A DNA stretch of 64,000 bases from Oscillospiraceae bacterium (GCA_900752435.1 CAADVD010000010.1:62001-126000), one strand, 5' to 3'. Positions 8,996 to 17,252 are shown, numbered from the stretch's first letter. Notes: a model not told the origin generated them from the sequence alone. Translations and numbers: made by a program.

Positions 8996-9406
8996 ATGGA
9001 TGAAATTGAACAAAAAAACATAAGTGTATTTCCGGCAGGAGAAAAGAACGAAGCCTTTGCCCAATATTTTGTTGGGCAAAGCTACCTAAATATGCTGACC
9101 ACCACCGGTGTTGCCATTGGGAATGTCACCTTTGAACCAGGCTGCCGCAACAACTGGCACATTCACCATAAAGGCGGCCAAATTCTATTGGTTACCGGCG
9201 GACGCGGTTACTATCAGGAATGGGGCAAGCCTGCTCAAGAACTGCATCCCGGCGATGTGGTCAACATTCCACCGGAAGTGAAGCACTGGCATGGCGCGGC
9301 ACCGGACAGTTGGTTTGCGCATCTCGCCGTGGAAGTACCTGCCGAAGGTTCCTCCAACGAATGGCTGGAAGCTGTGTCCGATGAAGACTATAAGAAATTG
9401 AAATAA
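8996..9406 (+). CDS. single-domain cupin protein
   Basis: A 136-residue cupin barrel. Motif 1 is WHIHHKGGQILLVTGGRG and motif 2 PGDVVNIPPEVKHWHGA; together they give the usual three histidines and a Gln or Glu for a divalent metal. Such proteins often lie beside carboxymuconolactone decarboxylase-like proteins, as here (the next gene, 18 bases away). The reaction is not known; a metal-dependent isomerase, dioxygenase or sensor are all possible. It is the third gene of the MerR-controlled operon. Confidence 0.88.
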   Translation: MDEIEQKNISVFPAGEKNEAFAQYFVGQSYLNMLTTTGVAIGNVTFEPGCRNNWHIHHKGGQILLVTGGRGYYQEWGKPAQELHPGDVVNIPPEVKHWHGAAPDSWFAHLAVEVPAEGSSNEWLEAVSDEDYKKLK

Positions 9407-9424
9407 GGAAAGAGGTGCTCTGCA

Positions 9425-9754
9425 ATGAAAAAAGTAACTGCGGGCAGAGATGAACTGGGGGCATTTGCTCCCAAATTTGCCGAACTGAATGACGATGTCT
9501 TATTCGGGCAGGTTTGGTCACGCGAAGAACAGCTTTCTCCCAGAGACCGAAGCTTGATTACCGTTTCCGCATTGATGGCAAGCGGCATTTTGGATAGCTC
9601 CCTGCAATATCATATCCAAACCGCAAAAGAAAACGGCGTCACCAAAGAAGAAATGGCCGAAGTCCTAACCCAGCTTGCATTTTATGCCGGATGGCCAAAA
9701 GCATGGGCAGCGTTTCGCATGGCGAAAGAAGTTTGGAAGGAAGATAAAAAATGA
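9425..9754 (+). CDS. carboxymuconolactone decarboxylase-family protein without CxxC
   Basis: A 109-residue all-helical protein of the CMD/AhpD superfamily; the segment SPRDRSLITVSALMASG and the C-terminal AFYAGWPKAWAAF are characteristic. The AhpD-type CxxC that would give peroxidase activity is replaced by SSLQYH, so a thiol peroxidase role is unlikely. It has GGAAAGAGG before the ATG and overlaps the next gene by 4 bases (ATGA), which indicates translational coupling. The substrate is unknown. Confidence 0.88.
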   Translation: MKKVTAGRDELGAFAPKFAELNDDVLFGQVWSREEQLSPRDRSLITVSALMASGILDSSLQYHIQTAKENGVTKEEMAEVLTQLAFYAGWPKAWAAFRMAKEVWKEDKK

Positions 9755-10290
9755 AAAACGTATTGATTTTATCAGCAAGTCCAAGAAAACACGGCAATTC
9801 CGACCTTCTATGCGATCGCTTTGCCGAAGGAGCACAACAAAGCGGCCACAGTACTGAAAAAGTGTTTTTAGCAGAAAAGAACATCGGCTACTGCCGTGGC
9901 TGCGGCGTTTGCAATTCCACCCACAAGTGCGTGCAAAAGGACGATATGGCTGAAATTCTCGACAAAATGGTAAACGCTGATGTAATTGTGCTTGCCACAC
10001 CCGTTTATTTTTATTCTATGGACGGACAAATGAAAACCTTTATCGACCGTACCGTACCGCGATATACTGAAATCAGCAACAAGGATTTTTACTTTATCAT
10101 GACAGCGGCGGATACAGAAAAAGCAAATTTGGAACGTACGATGGAAACCTTCCGAGGCTTTACCGAGGACTGCCTTGACGGAGCCAACGAAGCGGGCATT
10201 CTCTATGGCACCGGCGCATGGCAGGTCGGAGAGATTCAGCACACACCTGCTTATGAGGAAGCTTATCAAATGGGCAAAAGCATTAAATAG
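9751..10290 (+). CDS. flavodoxin-like NADPH-dependent FMN reductase with CxxCxxC motif
   Basis: A 179-residue flavoprotein. The N-terminal VLILSASPRKHGNSD is the FMN phosphate-binding loop; ATPVYFYSMDGQMK contributes the second flavin contact. GYCRGCGVCNSTHKC contains a compact cysteine cluster as in iron-sulfur flavoproteins and related NAD(P)H:FMN reductases. Fifth gene of the operon, start overlapping the stop of the CMD gene. I infer that it passes electrons to quinone, nitro or other electrophilic compounds in the same stress response. Confidence 0.9.
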   Translation: MKNVLILSASPRKHGNSDLLCDRFAEGAQQSGHSTEKVFLAEKNIGYCRGCGVCNSTHKCVQKDDMAEILDKMVNADVIVLATPVYFYSMDGQMKTFIDRTVPRYTEISNKDFYFIMTAADTEKANLERTMETFRGFTEDCLDGANEAGILYGTGAWQVGEIQHTPAYEEAYQMGKSIK

Positions 10291-10301
10291 GAGGCGATTT
10301 T

Positions 10302-11189
10302 ATGGAGTGTGTAACATTATCAAACGGCGTAGAAATGCCGATTTTAGGATATGGCGTCTATCAAGTTACCAAGGATGAGTGCGAGCGATGCGTATTGGAT
10401 GCACTGCAAGCCGGATACCGCTCAATTGATACGGCGCAGTCTTATTTCAACGAGGAAGAAGTCGGTTCCGCCATTCAAAAATCCGGTGTGCCGAGAACGG
10501 ACATTTTTCTGACTTCAAAGGTTTGGATTGAAAATTACGGTTACGAACCATGCAGAAAATCTGTGCAGACATCTATGGAAAAACTGCAAACCGACTATTT
10601 GGATTTGATGCTCCTGCATCAGCCCTTTTCGGATTATTACGGTGCATGGAGAGCCTTGGAGGATTTGTATGAGGAAGGAAAAATTCGCGCCATCGGAATT
10701 TCAAACTTCTATCCTGACCGGCTGGTGGATCTCGCTTCCTTTGCCCGCATCAAGCCCATGGTGAATCAGGTGGAAACGCATCCGTACAATCAGCAAATTC
10801 TCGCCAAGCAGTACATGGATAAGTATGGCGTACAGATTGAGGCATGGGCTCCCTTCGGAGAGGGCAGAGGCGGTTTGTTTGAGAATGTTACGCTCAAAGC
10901 AATCGGTGAAAAATACGGAAAGACCACAGCACAGGTGATGCTAAGATGGCACATCCAGCGCGGTGTGGTTGTGATTCCAAAGTCCACTCATCGTGAGCGC
11001 ATGGAAGAAAATCTGAACGTGTTTGATTTTGAGCTGACTGTCCAAGATATGGAACAGATTGCGGCATTGGACAAAAAAGAAAGTTCATTCTTTTCCCATT
11101 ACGACCCTGCTATGGTGGAATGGTTCGTCAAAATGGTCGAAGAGCGTAAGAACAACCAGGACAGCCGTAAGGAGAAGAAAAGCTGGTAA
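10302..11189 (+). CDS. aldo/keto reductase (2,5-diketogluconate reductase-like)
   Basis: A 295-residue NADPH-dependent reductase from a different AKR subgroup from the one at 7992. The tetrad is Asp and Tyr in SIDTAQSYFNEEEVG, Lys in TSKVW and His in LLHQPF; VVVIPKSTHRERMEEN is the cofactor segment. AGGAGG lies shortly before the ATG, 11 bases after the flavoprotein gene. It is the last gene of the operon. The tail after residue 275 (ERKNNQDSRKEKKSW) is highly charged and lysine-rich. Confidence 0.93.
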   Translation: MECVTLSNGVEMPILGYGVYQVTKDECERCVLDALQAGYRSIDTAQSYFNEEEVGSAIQKSGVPRTDIFLTSKVWIENYGYEPCRKSVQTSMEKLQTDYLDLMLLHQPFSDYYGAWRALEDLYEEGKIRAIGISNFYPDRLVDLASFARIKPMVNQVETHPYNQQILAKQYMDKYGVQIEAWAPFGEGRGGLFENVTLKAIGEKYGKTTAQVMLRWHIQRGVVVIPKSTHRERMEENLNVFDFELTVQDMEQIAALDKKESSFFSHYDPAMVEWFVKMVEERKNNQDSRKEKKSW

Positions 11190-11235
11190 TGGAACGATAT
11201 AAAACTACAGCGCTCGGCGGCACTAAAATTTTTAC

Positions 11236-11264
11236 TTGCAAAATTTTTAAAATTCTAGTATAAT
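11236..11264 (+). promoter_or_regulatory. strong promoter upstream of the 11381 gene
   Basis: TTGCAA (11236-11241), 17 bases, TATAAT (11259-11264). It lies downstream of the AKR stop and upstream of a terminator-like hairpin, so the hairpin falls in the leader of the next gene. Confidence 0.75.
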
Positions 11265-11300
11265 AAATAAGTAAATAACGTTCAGCGCGTAGAATGGTTC

Positions 11301-11338
11301 AGCGTGAGATCACGAAGTGGTCTCACGCTTATTTTTTG
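11301..11338 (+). terminator. intrinsic terminator, possibly an attenuator
   Basis: AGCGTGAGA/TCTCACGCT stem with a T-rich tail. It can end the six-gene operon, but since promoter 11236-11264 starts upstream of it, it also sits in the leader of the 11381 gene. GTTCAG before the stem and CTGAAC after the tail could pair as an outer stem. Confidence 0.7.
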
Positions 11339-11380
11339 CCCTGAACAATCCAAAACCAAGAGAAACGAGGAACACAAAAC

Positions 11381-11881
11381 ATGGAATTTTACACCAAACT
11401 CCCGCGAAACAAAAAGGAATTCGCTCTTTTTATGGCCGTCATCTCCATCATCTCGGTAAACATCATCGCGCCGCTGATTACCTGCTTTGAAGCCGGTTTT
11501 CATCTGTTCGTATGGGGAGATGCGCTCCAAGCAATCCCGTTTATTTGGCTGAGCGTGATTGCACTGGTTCTCATCACCTACAAACCGGCTGAATGGATGA
11601 CCGCACGAATCGTTGCAAAAGACGACAGCTTCAACGCACACATCGTCGTCAACATTTTATGCACCGTCTTTTTGATGTCCATTTTCCTGACCGTGATCGG
11701 TACATGGATTGGCGGCCGGCAGGTAAGCATCGAACCCATCCGCTTATTTTTCTACAAATGGCCACGCAATTTTGCCATTTCCTTTGCGGTAGAGTCCTGC
11801 ATTGCACAGCCCATTGCGCGCTGGGTCATGCAGAAGCTGCACCAAATTCAAGACGCCAAAATGCAGCCCGTCAACGAATAA
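11381..11881 (+). CDS. four-helix membrane protein, possibly DUF2798-like
   Basis: A 166-residue integral membrane protein with four hydrophobic segments (about residues 16-38, 50-66, 88-110 and 125-145) arranged as two similar halves; KWPRNFAISFAVE in the second half resembles the PRNF-type motif of DUF2798 proteins. No catalytic residues are evident and the function is unknown. It has GAGGAAC before the ATG, its own promoter and a leader hairpin, and is convergent with the phosphofructokinase gene. Confidence 0.75.
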   Translation: MEFYTKLPRNKKEFALFMAVISIISVNIIAPLITCFEAGFHLFVWGDALQAIPFIWLSVIALVLITYKPAEWMTARIVAKDDSFNAHIVVNILCTVFLMSIFLTVIGTWIGGRQVSIEPIRLFFYKWPRNFAISFAVESCIAQPIARWVMQKLHQIQDAKMQPVNE

Positions 11882-11890
11882 ATCGACACA

Positions 11891-11930
11891 AAAATCGCCA
11901 GACCCTGTCCATACAAGGTCTGGCGATTTT
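11891..11930. terminator. bidirectional intrinsic terminator
   Basis: AAAATCGCCAGACC pairs with GGTCTGGCGATTTT (11917-11930) around a 12-base loop; it separates the convergent membrane-protein and PFK genes. Confidence 0.9.
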
Positions 11931-11945
11931 CTTTCTATCATCAAC

Positions 11946-13172
11946 TCAATACAGGGTAATGTGCTTCGGAATGCCATTGCAGAACGTCATAGCTGTCTCA
12001 CCCTCAATGAGCGGCCGCAAATACGTCACCATCTCCTCGGTCACATCGTAGCCGGATGGTGCAATCCAATCCAGCGGCACCGTCTTTTCCAAATTGGCTA
12101 CTTCTGCAATGTCCACGCTGACAAACTCCACGCAGTAAGGCTCATCACTCAACCGGCGGATGGCCGTCATTTTGCCGCATTCGCCCTCCAGCGCACAGCT
12201 CACCGCTTTCATTCCGAGCATTCGGGATTCGTAAATATCCGTTGCGCTTGCAATGCGCGACGAACACCGCTGCATCAGATTCAGCTCCACCGCGCGCACC
12301 TTGCACCCAATGTTCTTGCGCACCGCATTTTCCAGCACACTGCCCACACCGGCAATGTACTTGTGGCCGAATACATCCACTTCGCCGTTGAGCGTTTCTT
12401 CCGAAATGTACTGGCCGTCCTTGCCCTTGACGCCCTCGCTGACGGCTACCAACACCTGCATGCGCTCTTTCTGTTTTTCCTCAATGGAAGTCAGAAATTG
12501 CTCCAATTCAAACGGCTTTTCGCACAAATAAATCAACTGCGGACCGTATGCGCCATTGCTTCTTGCCAGCGCGGCGGAAGCGGTCAGCCAGCCGGCGTTG
12601 CGCCCCATGACCTCCACAATGGTGACTGATTTTTCATGGTACACCGCACGGTCGCGCTCCAGCTCCGTCATAGTGGTGGCAATGTACTTCGCCGCCGACC
12701 CAAATCCCGGGCAGTGGTCGGTGGCCGCCAAATCGTTGTCGATGGTTTTCGGTGCACCGATGACCTTGACATCATCAATCTGCTTGTCCTTCAAATAGCC
12801 GGACAGCTTCATCACCGTGTCCATGGAGTCGTTTCCGCCAATGTAAATGAAATAGCCAATGTTGTATTTGCGAAAAGTCGCAAGCAACTGTTCGTATAGG
12901 CTCTCATCCTGCTCCGGCGACAACAGCTTCAGCCGGCACGACCCCAGCGCCGCCGCCGGCGTCTGGCAAAGCAGCTGCATGTTGTCCGGTGAGGACAAGA
13001 TGGGATTGAGTTCGACAAAATGCTCCTGCAACACGCCCTGAATGCCGTTGACCGCTCCATAAATGCGGTCAATCTGATTGCTGACAAAGCCGCACTCCAC
13101 CACGCCGGAGACCGTCGCGTTGATGGCCACGGACGGACCGCCGGACTGTGCCACTAACAGGTTCTTCTTCAT
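11946..13172 (-). CDS. pfp: 6-phosphofructokinase, PPi-dependent type
   Basis: Phosphorylates fructose 6-phosphate to the 1,6-bisphosphate. The 408-residue protein has QSGGPSVAINATV at the N terminus and the substrate segment PKTIDNDLAATDHCPG. Where ATP-PFKs read GGDGS, this one reads GGNDS, and it has Lys in PKTIDND; the acidic residue plus lysine is the pattern of pyrophosphate-using enzymes (usually GGDDS). The Asn for Asp change within the motif is slightly unusual. A PPi-dependent, reversible enzyme is common in Clostridia. It is transcribed alone from a promoter with a ~125-base structured leader. Confidence 0.9.
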   Translation of the reverse strand: MKKNLLVAQSGGPSVAINATVSGVVECGFVSNQIDRIYGAVNGIQGVLQEHFVELNPILSSPDNMQLLCQTPAAALGSCRLKLLSPEQDESLYEQLLATFRKYNIGYFIYIGGNDSMDTVMKLSGYLKDKQIDDVKVIGAPKTIDNDLAATDHCPGFGSAAKYIATTMTELERDRAVYHEKSVTIVEVMGRNAGWLTASAALARSNGAYGPQLIYLCEKPFELEQFLTSIEEKQKERMQVLVAVSEGVKGKDGQYISEETLNGEVDVFGHKYIAGVGSVLENAVRKNIGCKVRAVELNLMQRCSSRIASATDIYESRMLGMKAVSCALEGECGKMTAIRRLSDEPYCVEFVSVDIAEVANLEKTVPLDWIAPSGYDVTEEMVTYLRPLIEGETAMTFCNGIPKHITLY

Positions 13173-13204
13173 ACCGTTTCATTCCCCCGTTTTTTCACAT
13201 TGGA

Positions 13205-13283
13205 AACGCCGCGCAGGGTTCGATAAACTGAACTTCTTATAAACAAAGCGCTGATTCAATTCGTAATTCCCTAACGCGGCGTT
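13205..13283 (-). ncRNA. structured 5' leader of the pfk transcript
   Basis: In the minus-strand RNA, AACGCCGCG (13275-13283) pairs perfectly with CGCGGCGUU (13205-13213) and the next AGGG with CCCU, with a small internal loop between them. The 13-pair stem closes a ~50-base loop inside the leader, between promoter (start ~13297) and ATG (13172). I do not recognise the RNA class. Confidence 0.55.
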
Positions 13284-13303
13284 ATCGTTTCTTCTGTATT
13301 TTT

Positions 13304-13332
13304 ATTATACCGATTTCAAGAAAGCGATTCAA
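13304..13332 (-). promoter_or_regulatory. promoter of the phosphofructokinase gene
   Basis: TTGAAT (13327-13332), 17-base spacer, TATAAT (13304-13309) on the minus strand. Confidence 0.8.
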
Positions 13333-13411
13333 TTATTCACAAATAGATTTCAATTTTCAGCACCGTGTCCGAGCACGTTTTTTGTTTTGTTGGCGATATT
13401 GCCCAACACAC

Positions 13412-13437
13412 ACGGCGTACCGTTTGGCACGCCGTGA
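13412..13437 (-). terminator. hairpin after the alpha-mannosidase gene
   Basis: ACGGCGT and ACGCCGT arms around a short loop, 13 bases after the stop at 13450. No clear T-tract follows, so termination is uncertain. The rest of 13173-13449 holds only the pfk promoter and leader. Confidence 0.4.
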
Positions 13438-13449
13438 TGCTGTCCTGTA

Positions 13450-14217
13450 TTAACCAAAAGCAATCTGAATGGTCAAAATCTCGTAAGGATGGACATCCAA
13501 ACAAATTTCGCCCTCGCGCCAGTCCTCCAGTGTGCGCTCCATCAAGTCACAGCAGCGCCATTTGGCCGGATGCTTCGCCAGCTCCAAACAAATCTTGCCG
13601 CGTGTCCCTGCAAATTCATGCAGACGAACCAGCAAACACTCGGAATCCTCCGCTTTCTTAAATGCGTCCATCGCTACATTCGGATTGTCCACCTTAGCAA
13701 AACAAAACGCCTCGCCGATGCTCCGTCCAGCGGCTACCAACGGCGGCTTGTTCAAATTGCTTGCTTCCTGTTCCACTCCATGATACCACTCGTCTGCATG
13801 CGGATACAGCGCATATGTAAAGCAATGCTCCCCATAATCCGCCGTTGCATCGGGGAAATTGGCGGATTTCAGCAAAGTCAAGCGCATGACGTTGTTCTTC
13901 AAATCATGCCCGTATTTGCAGTCGTTCATCAGCGCTACGCCGTATCCCGTTTCGGCCATATCCGCCCATTTATGCGCCACCACTTCAAACTTGGCGGCTT
14001 CCCAACTGGTATTTCGGGTAATGGGGCGTTCAATGTTGCCAAATTGAATGTCGTACCGCGCATGCGTCGCCCGAATCGCCAACGGAAACGCCACTTTCAA
14101 CAGCTTTTCGCGTTCCTTCCAAAACACCTTGGTGTCAAAATCAATGCGGCGGCTGTGATGATACAGCTTCATAACCTGCCGAATTTCGGAGTTCCGATAG
14201 ATCCAAACAAAGGTCAC
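13450..14217 (-). CDS. alpha-mannosidase, C-terminal part (separated by a frameshift)
   Basis: 255 codons that continue the GH38 protein encoded at 14214-16553 in the -1 frame. Residues such as YRNSEIRQVMKLYHHSRRIDF, RATHARYDIQFGNIERPITRNTSWEAAKFE and the final HPYEILTIQIAFG match the C-terminal beta-sandwich domains of GH38 enzymes. The ATG chosen for this fragment has no independent ribosome-binding site. Restoring one T in the T4 run (A4 at 14218-14221 on the plus strand) joins the two halves into one ~1035-residue protein, the usual family size. Either a real inactivating mutation or a homopolymer sequencing error. Confidence 0.85.
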   Translation of the reverse strand: MTFVWIYRNSEIRQVMKLYHHSRRIDFDTKVFWKEREKLLKVAFPLAIRATHARYDIQFGNIERPITRNTSWEAAKFEVVAHKWADMAETGYGVALMNDCKYGHDLKNNVMRLTLLKSANFPDATADYGEHCFTYALYPHADEWYHGVEQEASNLNKPPLVAAGRSIGEAFCFAKVDNPNVAMDAFKKAEDSECLLVRLHEFAGTRGKICLELAKHPAKWRCCDLMERTLEDWREGEICLDVHPYEILTIQIAFG

Positions 14218-16553
14218 AAAATGCCCAGTGCATTCTCCTCTACTTTTGTCTGCATCAGCCGCTCCACCAGTTCCATTTTGTTTTCAAATGTAGATTCCAG
14301 TTCCCATGCGTCAAATTGCCGCGGCTTATCCTCAAATACCTCCAGCACATTGGCCGGACGAGTCTGGTCGAGCACCTCTCTGCCAGAAGCCTTGTCATAA
14401 ATAGAAGTCAGCTGTCCTGCCGCATTCCAAGCAACGCGGTAATGCACCGTCTCGGCACGGCAGGACGCTTCACCGCAAACGGCATCCGTCCCGCCGGACA
14501 AATCCGGACAAGCCACAATTGTTTCCATCTCCAGCGGCTTCATATTCGGAATCAACACCGCCGTTCCCTTTTCCGTGACCGCGCTGGACAGCCGTTCGCC
14601 AGCGGCATTCCGGAAGCAAACCTTGTCGTCACGGGTGGGCAAATAAACCACCGCATCCCGCTCCCAGTTCAAGGTATTCACCACGGTATACGCATTCTCC
14701 TGCTCCTTTGTCAGCGCCGCCATCGAATCCTGCCAAACCTGCGTCAGCAGATTTTCCGCTTCTGCATACTCCGCACGGGAATCCTGATACACCTCGTGAA
14801 TGGACGAACCCGGAATGACATCGTGAAACTGATGGCGCATGATGATTTTCCACGCTTCATAAATTGGCTCCTGCGGATATGCGCAGTCCGCGTGCATCAT
14901 CGCCAGCACCGCCGCCATCTCCGTGTTTCTCGCCAAAAACTCCAACTGCCGGTTTTTGCGCTTGTTGTAAGCCTGCGAGGTGTAGGTTCCGCGGTGAAAT
15001 TCCAAATACAGCTCACCGTCCCAAACGGGCACATAACCGTTTCGCTTGTTTTCGCGAACGGTCTGATTCAGACGGCGCAGGTAATCGGCCGCATGCTCAC
15101 AGCGAATGCTCGGCAGCCCCGGCATCTTTTTCAGACAGCGCATATTTTCCAGCATATCGCGGTTTGCGCCGCCACCGCCGTCGCCGTAACCATACGCCAG
15201 CAATACGTTGGTATTGAGGTCTTTGTTGGCGTATTGGCTCCATACGCCATGAATCATATAGGGGTCAATGATGCCATTGTAGGTATAATAGCGGTTTTCC
15301 GAATGCTCCGGCGCCGTAATGAAGTGCGTGACCACCTCCGAACCATCCATTCCGCGCCACAAAAACGTATCATAGGGCATTTTGTTGGTATCGTTCCAAC
15401 TGATTTTGGTGGTCACAAACGTATCAATACCGGACTTCTTCAAAATCTGCGGCAGTGCCCAAGAATAACCGAATACATCCGGAAGCCACAAAAAGTCGTT
15501 TTTATACCCGAATTCCCGTTCAAAAAAGCGCGTACCATACAAAATCTGACGCACAATGGACTCTCCCGAGGTCAAATTGCAGTCGCATTCCACCCACATA
15601 GAACCGGACGGCTCCCAGCGACCCTCCGCCACACGCTGTTTGATGCGGTCATACAGCGCCGGATAGTCCCGCTTGACGTAGTCGTACAACTGCGCCTGTG
15701 TCTGCAAAAACTGATACTCCTCATACCGTTCCATCAGCCGGTTAACCGTCGAAAACGAGCGCGCACATTTTTCCCTCGTATGCCGAAACTGCCACAGCCA
15801 TGCGGTATCGATGTGCGTATGCCCGATCACCGATACCTCCACCGGCATCTGCCGCTGTCCCTGCAATTCCTGATTCAACAGCGCATTGGCCTCTGTCACA
15901 GACGCATAAAATTCTGCGGAGCTCGGATAAGAAAAGTCAATCCGGTCAAACGCCTTCACCAACAGATTCACCAGCCAAGTTTGGTCGGGGTTGTCCTCGT
16001 GCAGTTCCTCCACCGTATCCAGCACATTGCGCGCCATGTAATACAGCTCATCCGTATCTTTGTCCAGCCAGCCAATCTGTGCCTGCTTGACTTTGTGCTC
16101 AACCTCTATCATTTGTCCTTCATCCAGCCCGCTCCAGGCACGGAATTGCAAACACACGGATGAACCGGCTTTTCGATTGTCCAAAAATACCTCCCGATGG
16201 TTACTGTCCACCGCCTGATACGGTTCGCCGTCCACATACAGCAGACTTTCAAAACCGTTGCTTCCAGGGTCTGTCCGCCCAAAATCAAACACGCCCACTA
16301 CATCCTTGTCCGCCCAATCGGGATTCAGCCGAATCTCCGCACACAGCCAAAGATAGCGATCCACACCACGCCAGTAGTCGCCCAGCTTCAGCACACCGCT
16401 TTTCCACGAGGAGGGCGGCTGCATGACGCCGTTCTCTCCGTCATCTTCGTAAACATCAAATTCCCCAATATCCATCATGTCGCGGTACCGCAGCACCGCC
16501 AATTGCGCCACTTGTTTCCGCAAGCGTTCCTTGTGATAAAAATAAAAGGGCAT
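14214..16553 (-). CDS. GH38 alpha-mannosidase, N-terminal and catalytic part (frameshifted)
   Basis: A 779-codon fragment with the complete GH38 catalytic domain: zinc-binding GHTHIDTAWLWQFRHT (~residue 240) and the nucleophile segment WLPDVFGYSWALPQI. It ends prematurely with GIL-stop and overlaps the downstream C-terminal fragment by 4 bases. The intact enzyme would remove alpha-linked mannose from N-glycan or mannan fragments in the cytosol; no signal peptide is seen. The ATG at 16553 fits GGAGG (16560-16564) with a 6-base gap better than the ATG at 16559 or the longer frame. An ACAAAT-CC-ATTTGT palindrome (16575-16588) lies just upstream and may be an operator. Confidence 0.9.
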   Translation of the reverse strand: MPFYFYHKERLRKQVAQLAVLRYRDMMDIGEFDVYEDDGENGVMQPPSSWKSGVLKLGDYWRGVDRYLWLCAEIRLNPDWADKDVVGVFDFGRTDPGSNGFESLLYVDGEPYQAVDSNHREVFLDNRKAGSSVCLQFRAWSGLDEGQMIEVEHKVKQAQIGWLDKDTDELYYMARNVLDTVEELHEDNPDQTWLVNLLVKAFDRIDFSYPSSAEFYASVTEANALLNQELQGQRQMPVEVSVIGHTHIDTAWLWQFRHTREKCARSFSTVNRLMERYEEYQFLQTQAQLYDYVKRDYPALYDRIKQRVAEGRWEPSGSMWVECDCNLTSGESIVRQILYGTRFFEREFGYKNDFLWLPDVFGYSWALPQILKKSGIDTFVTTKISWNDTNKMPYDTFLWRGMDGSEVVTHFITAPEHSENRYYTYNGIIDPYMIHGVWSQYANKDLNTNVLLAYGYGDGGGGANRDMLENMRCLKKMPGLPSIRCEHAADYLRRLNQTVRENKRNGYVPVWDGELYLEFHRGTYTSQAYNKRKNRQLEFLARNTEMAAVLAMMHADCAYPQEPIYEAWKIIMRHQFHDVIPGSSIHEVYQDSRAEYAEAENLLTQVWQDSMAALTKEQENAYTVVNTLNWERDAVVYLPTRDDKVCFRNAAGERLSSAVTEKGTAVLIPNMKPLEMETIVACPDLSGGTDAVCGEASCRAETVHYRVAWNAAGQLTSIYDKASGREVLDQTRPANVLEVFEDKPRQFDAWELESTFENKMELVERLMQTKVEENALGIL

Positions 16554-16739
16554 AGCCATCCTCCTAAACAAAAAACAAATCCATTTGTCATGAATGTAAA
16601 AAATGAATGCCGATTTGCGTGTTCTATGAGGAAGTTTACACGAAATTAAATGCGGATGCAAGGCTTTTCGCAAGAGATTTTCATTTTCGGAATTCTGCTG
16701 AACAAGTGAAAGATTTTCTTGTGACTATTGCCGAAAAGC

Positions 16740-16785
16740 AAAAAACGAGAGCGGAAACGCTCGTTTTGAAACGTTTCCGCTCTCG
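16740..16785 (-). terminator. intrinsic terminator of the hsp20 gene
   Basis: A 13-base stem (16747-16759 with 16772-16784) followed on the minus strand by T6. The remaining ~180 bases to the mannosidase start hold only its presumed promoter and the 14-base palindrome. Confidence 0.85.
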
Positions 16786-16820
16786 CAAAGAAAGGAAAAA
16801 AAGATGAAAACAGCAAGGAT

Positions 16821-17252
16821 TTATCGGATTTCAATCCGTTTTGCCGCCGGCAGTTTCTTGTCCTGCTTCGGCAAATTCAATTCCAGAATGCCGTTGTTGT
16901 ACGCGGCGGTGATGCCTTCGGTGTCAATACCCGTGACGTCAAAGCTCCGGCTGAACGAACCGAACTTCCGCTCACGGCGGATGTAGTTGCCGTTTTTGTC
17001 CTTCTCACCGGACTCGCTGTTGTGTCTGGCGGTAATCACCAGGTTGTTGCCGTTGAGATCCAACCCAATGTCCTCTTTCGAGAAACCCGGAAGCTCTGCC
17101 TCCAGTACAAAGTGGTCGCCCTCGTCCTTCACATCACAGCGGAACTGCGACATGTCGCCAAAGCCGTTTCCGCCAAAAAACTGTTTTTCCAGATTGTCCA
17201 AATAACCAAACAAATTGCGTTCATCATGAGCAAAAGGCATTAAATCAAACAT
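16821..17252 (-). CDS. Hsp20 / alpha-crystallin small heat-shock protein
   Basis: A 143-residue ATP-independent holdase that binds unfolding proteins. The alpha-crystallin domain runs from about residue 38 to 130 (FRCDVKDEGDHFVLEAELPG, ERKFGSFSRSFDV, AAYNNGILELNLPK), followed by a short tail. GGAG is 7 bases before the ATG. A perfect CIRCE box lies 218 bases upstream beside a promoter-like sequence, so HrcA-controlled heat induction is expected; hsp20 genes in other Firmicutes are often under CIRCE. Confidence 0.95.
   Translation of the reverse strand: MFDLMPFAHDERNLFGYLDNLEKQFFGGNGFGDMSQFRCDVKDEGDHFVLEAELPGFSKEDIGLDLNGNNLVITARHNSESGEKDKNGNYIRRERKFGSFSRSFDVTGIDTEGITAAYNNGILELNLPKQDKKLPAAKRIEIR

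Noticed and set aside
14316..16163. 615-codon open frame on the plus strand
   Set aside because: Shadow of the GH38 gene on the other strand; rich in His, Arg and Gln as is typical of antisense translation.
16607..16807. 66-codon frame between the mannosidase and hsp20 genes
   Set aside because: It has no Shine-Dalgarno sequence, and its 3' part is the hsp20 terminator; residues look plausible only in the middle.
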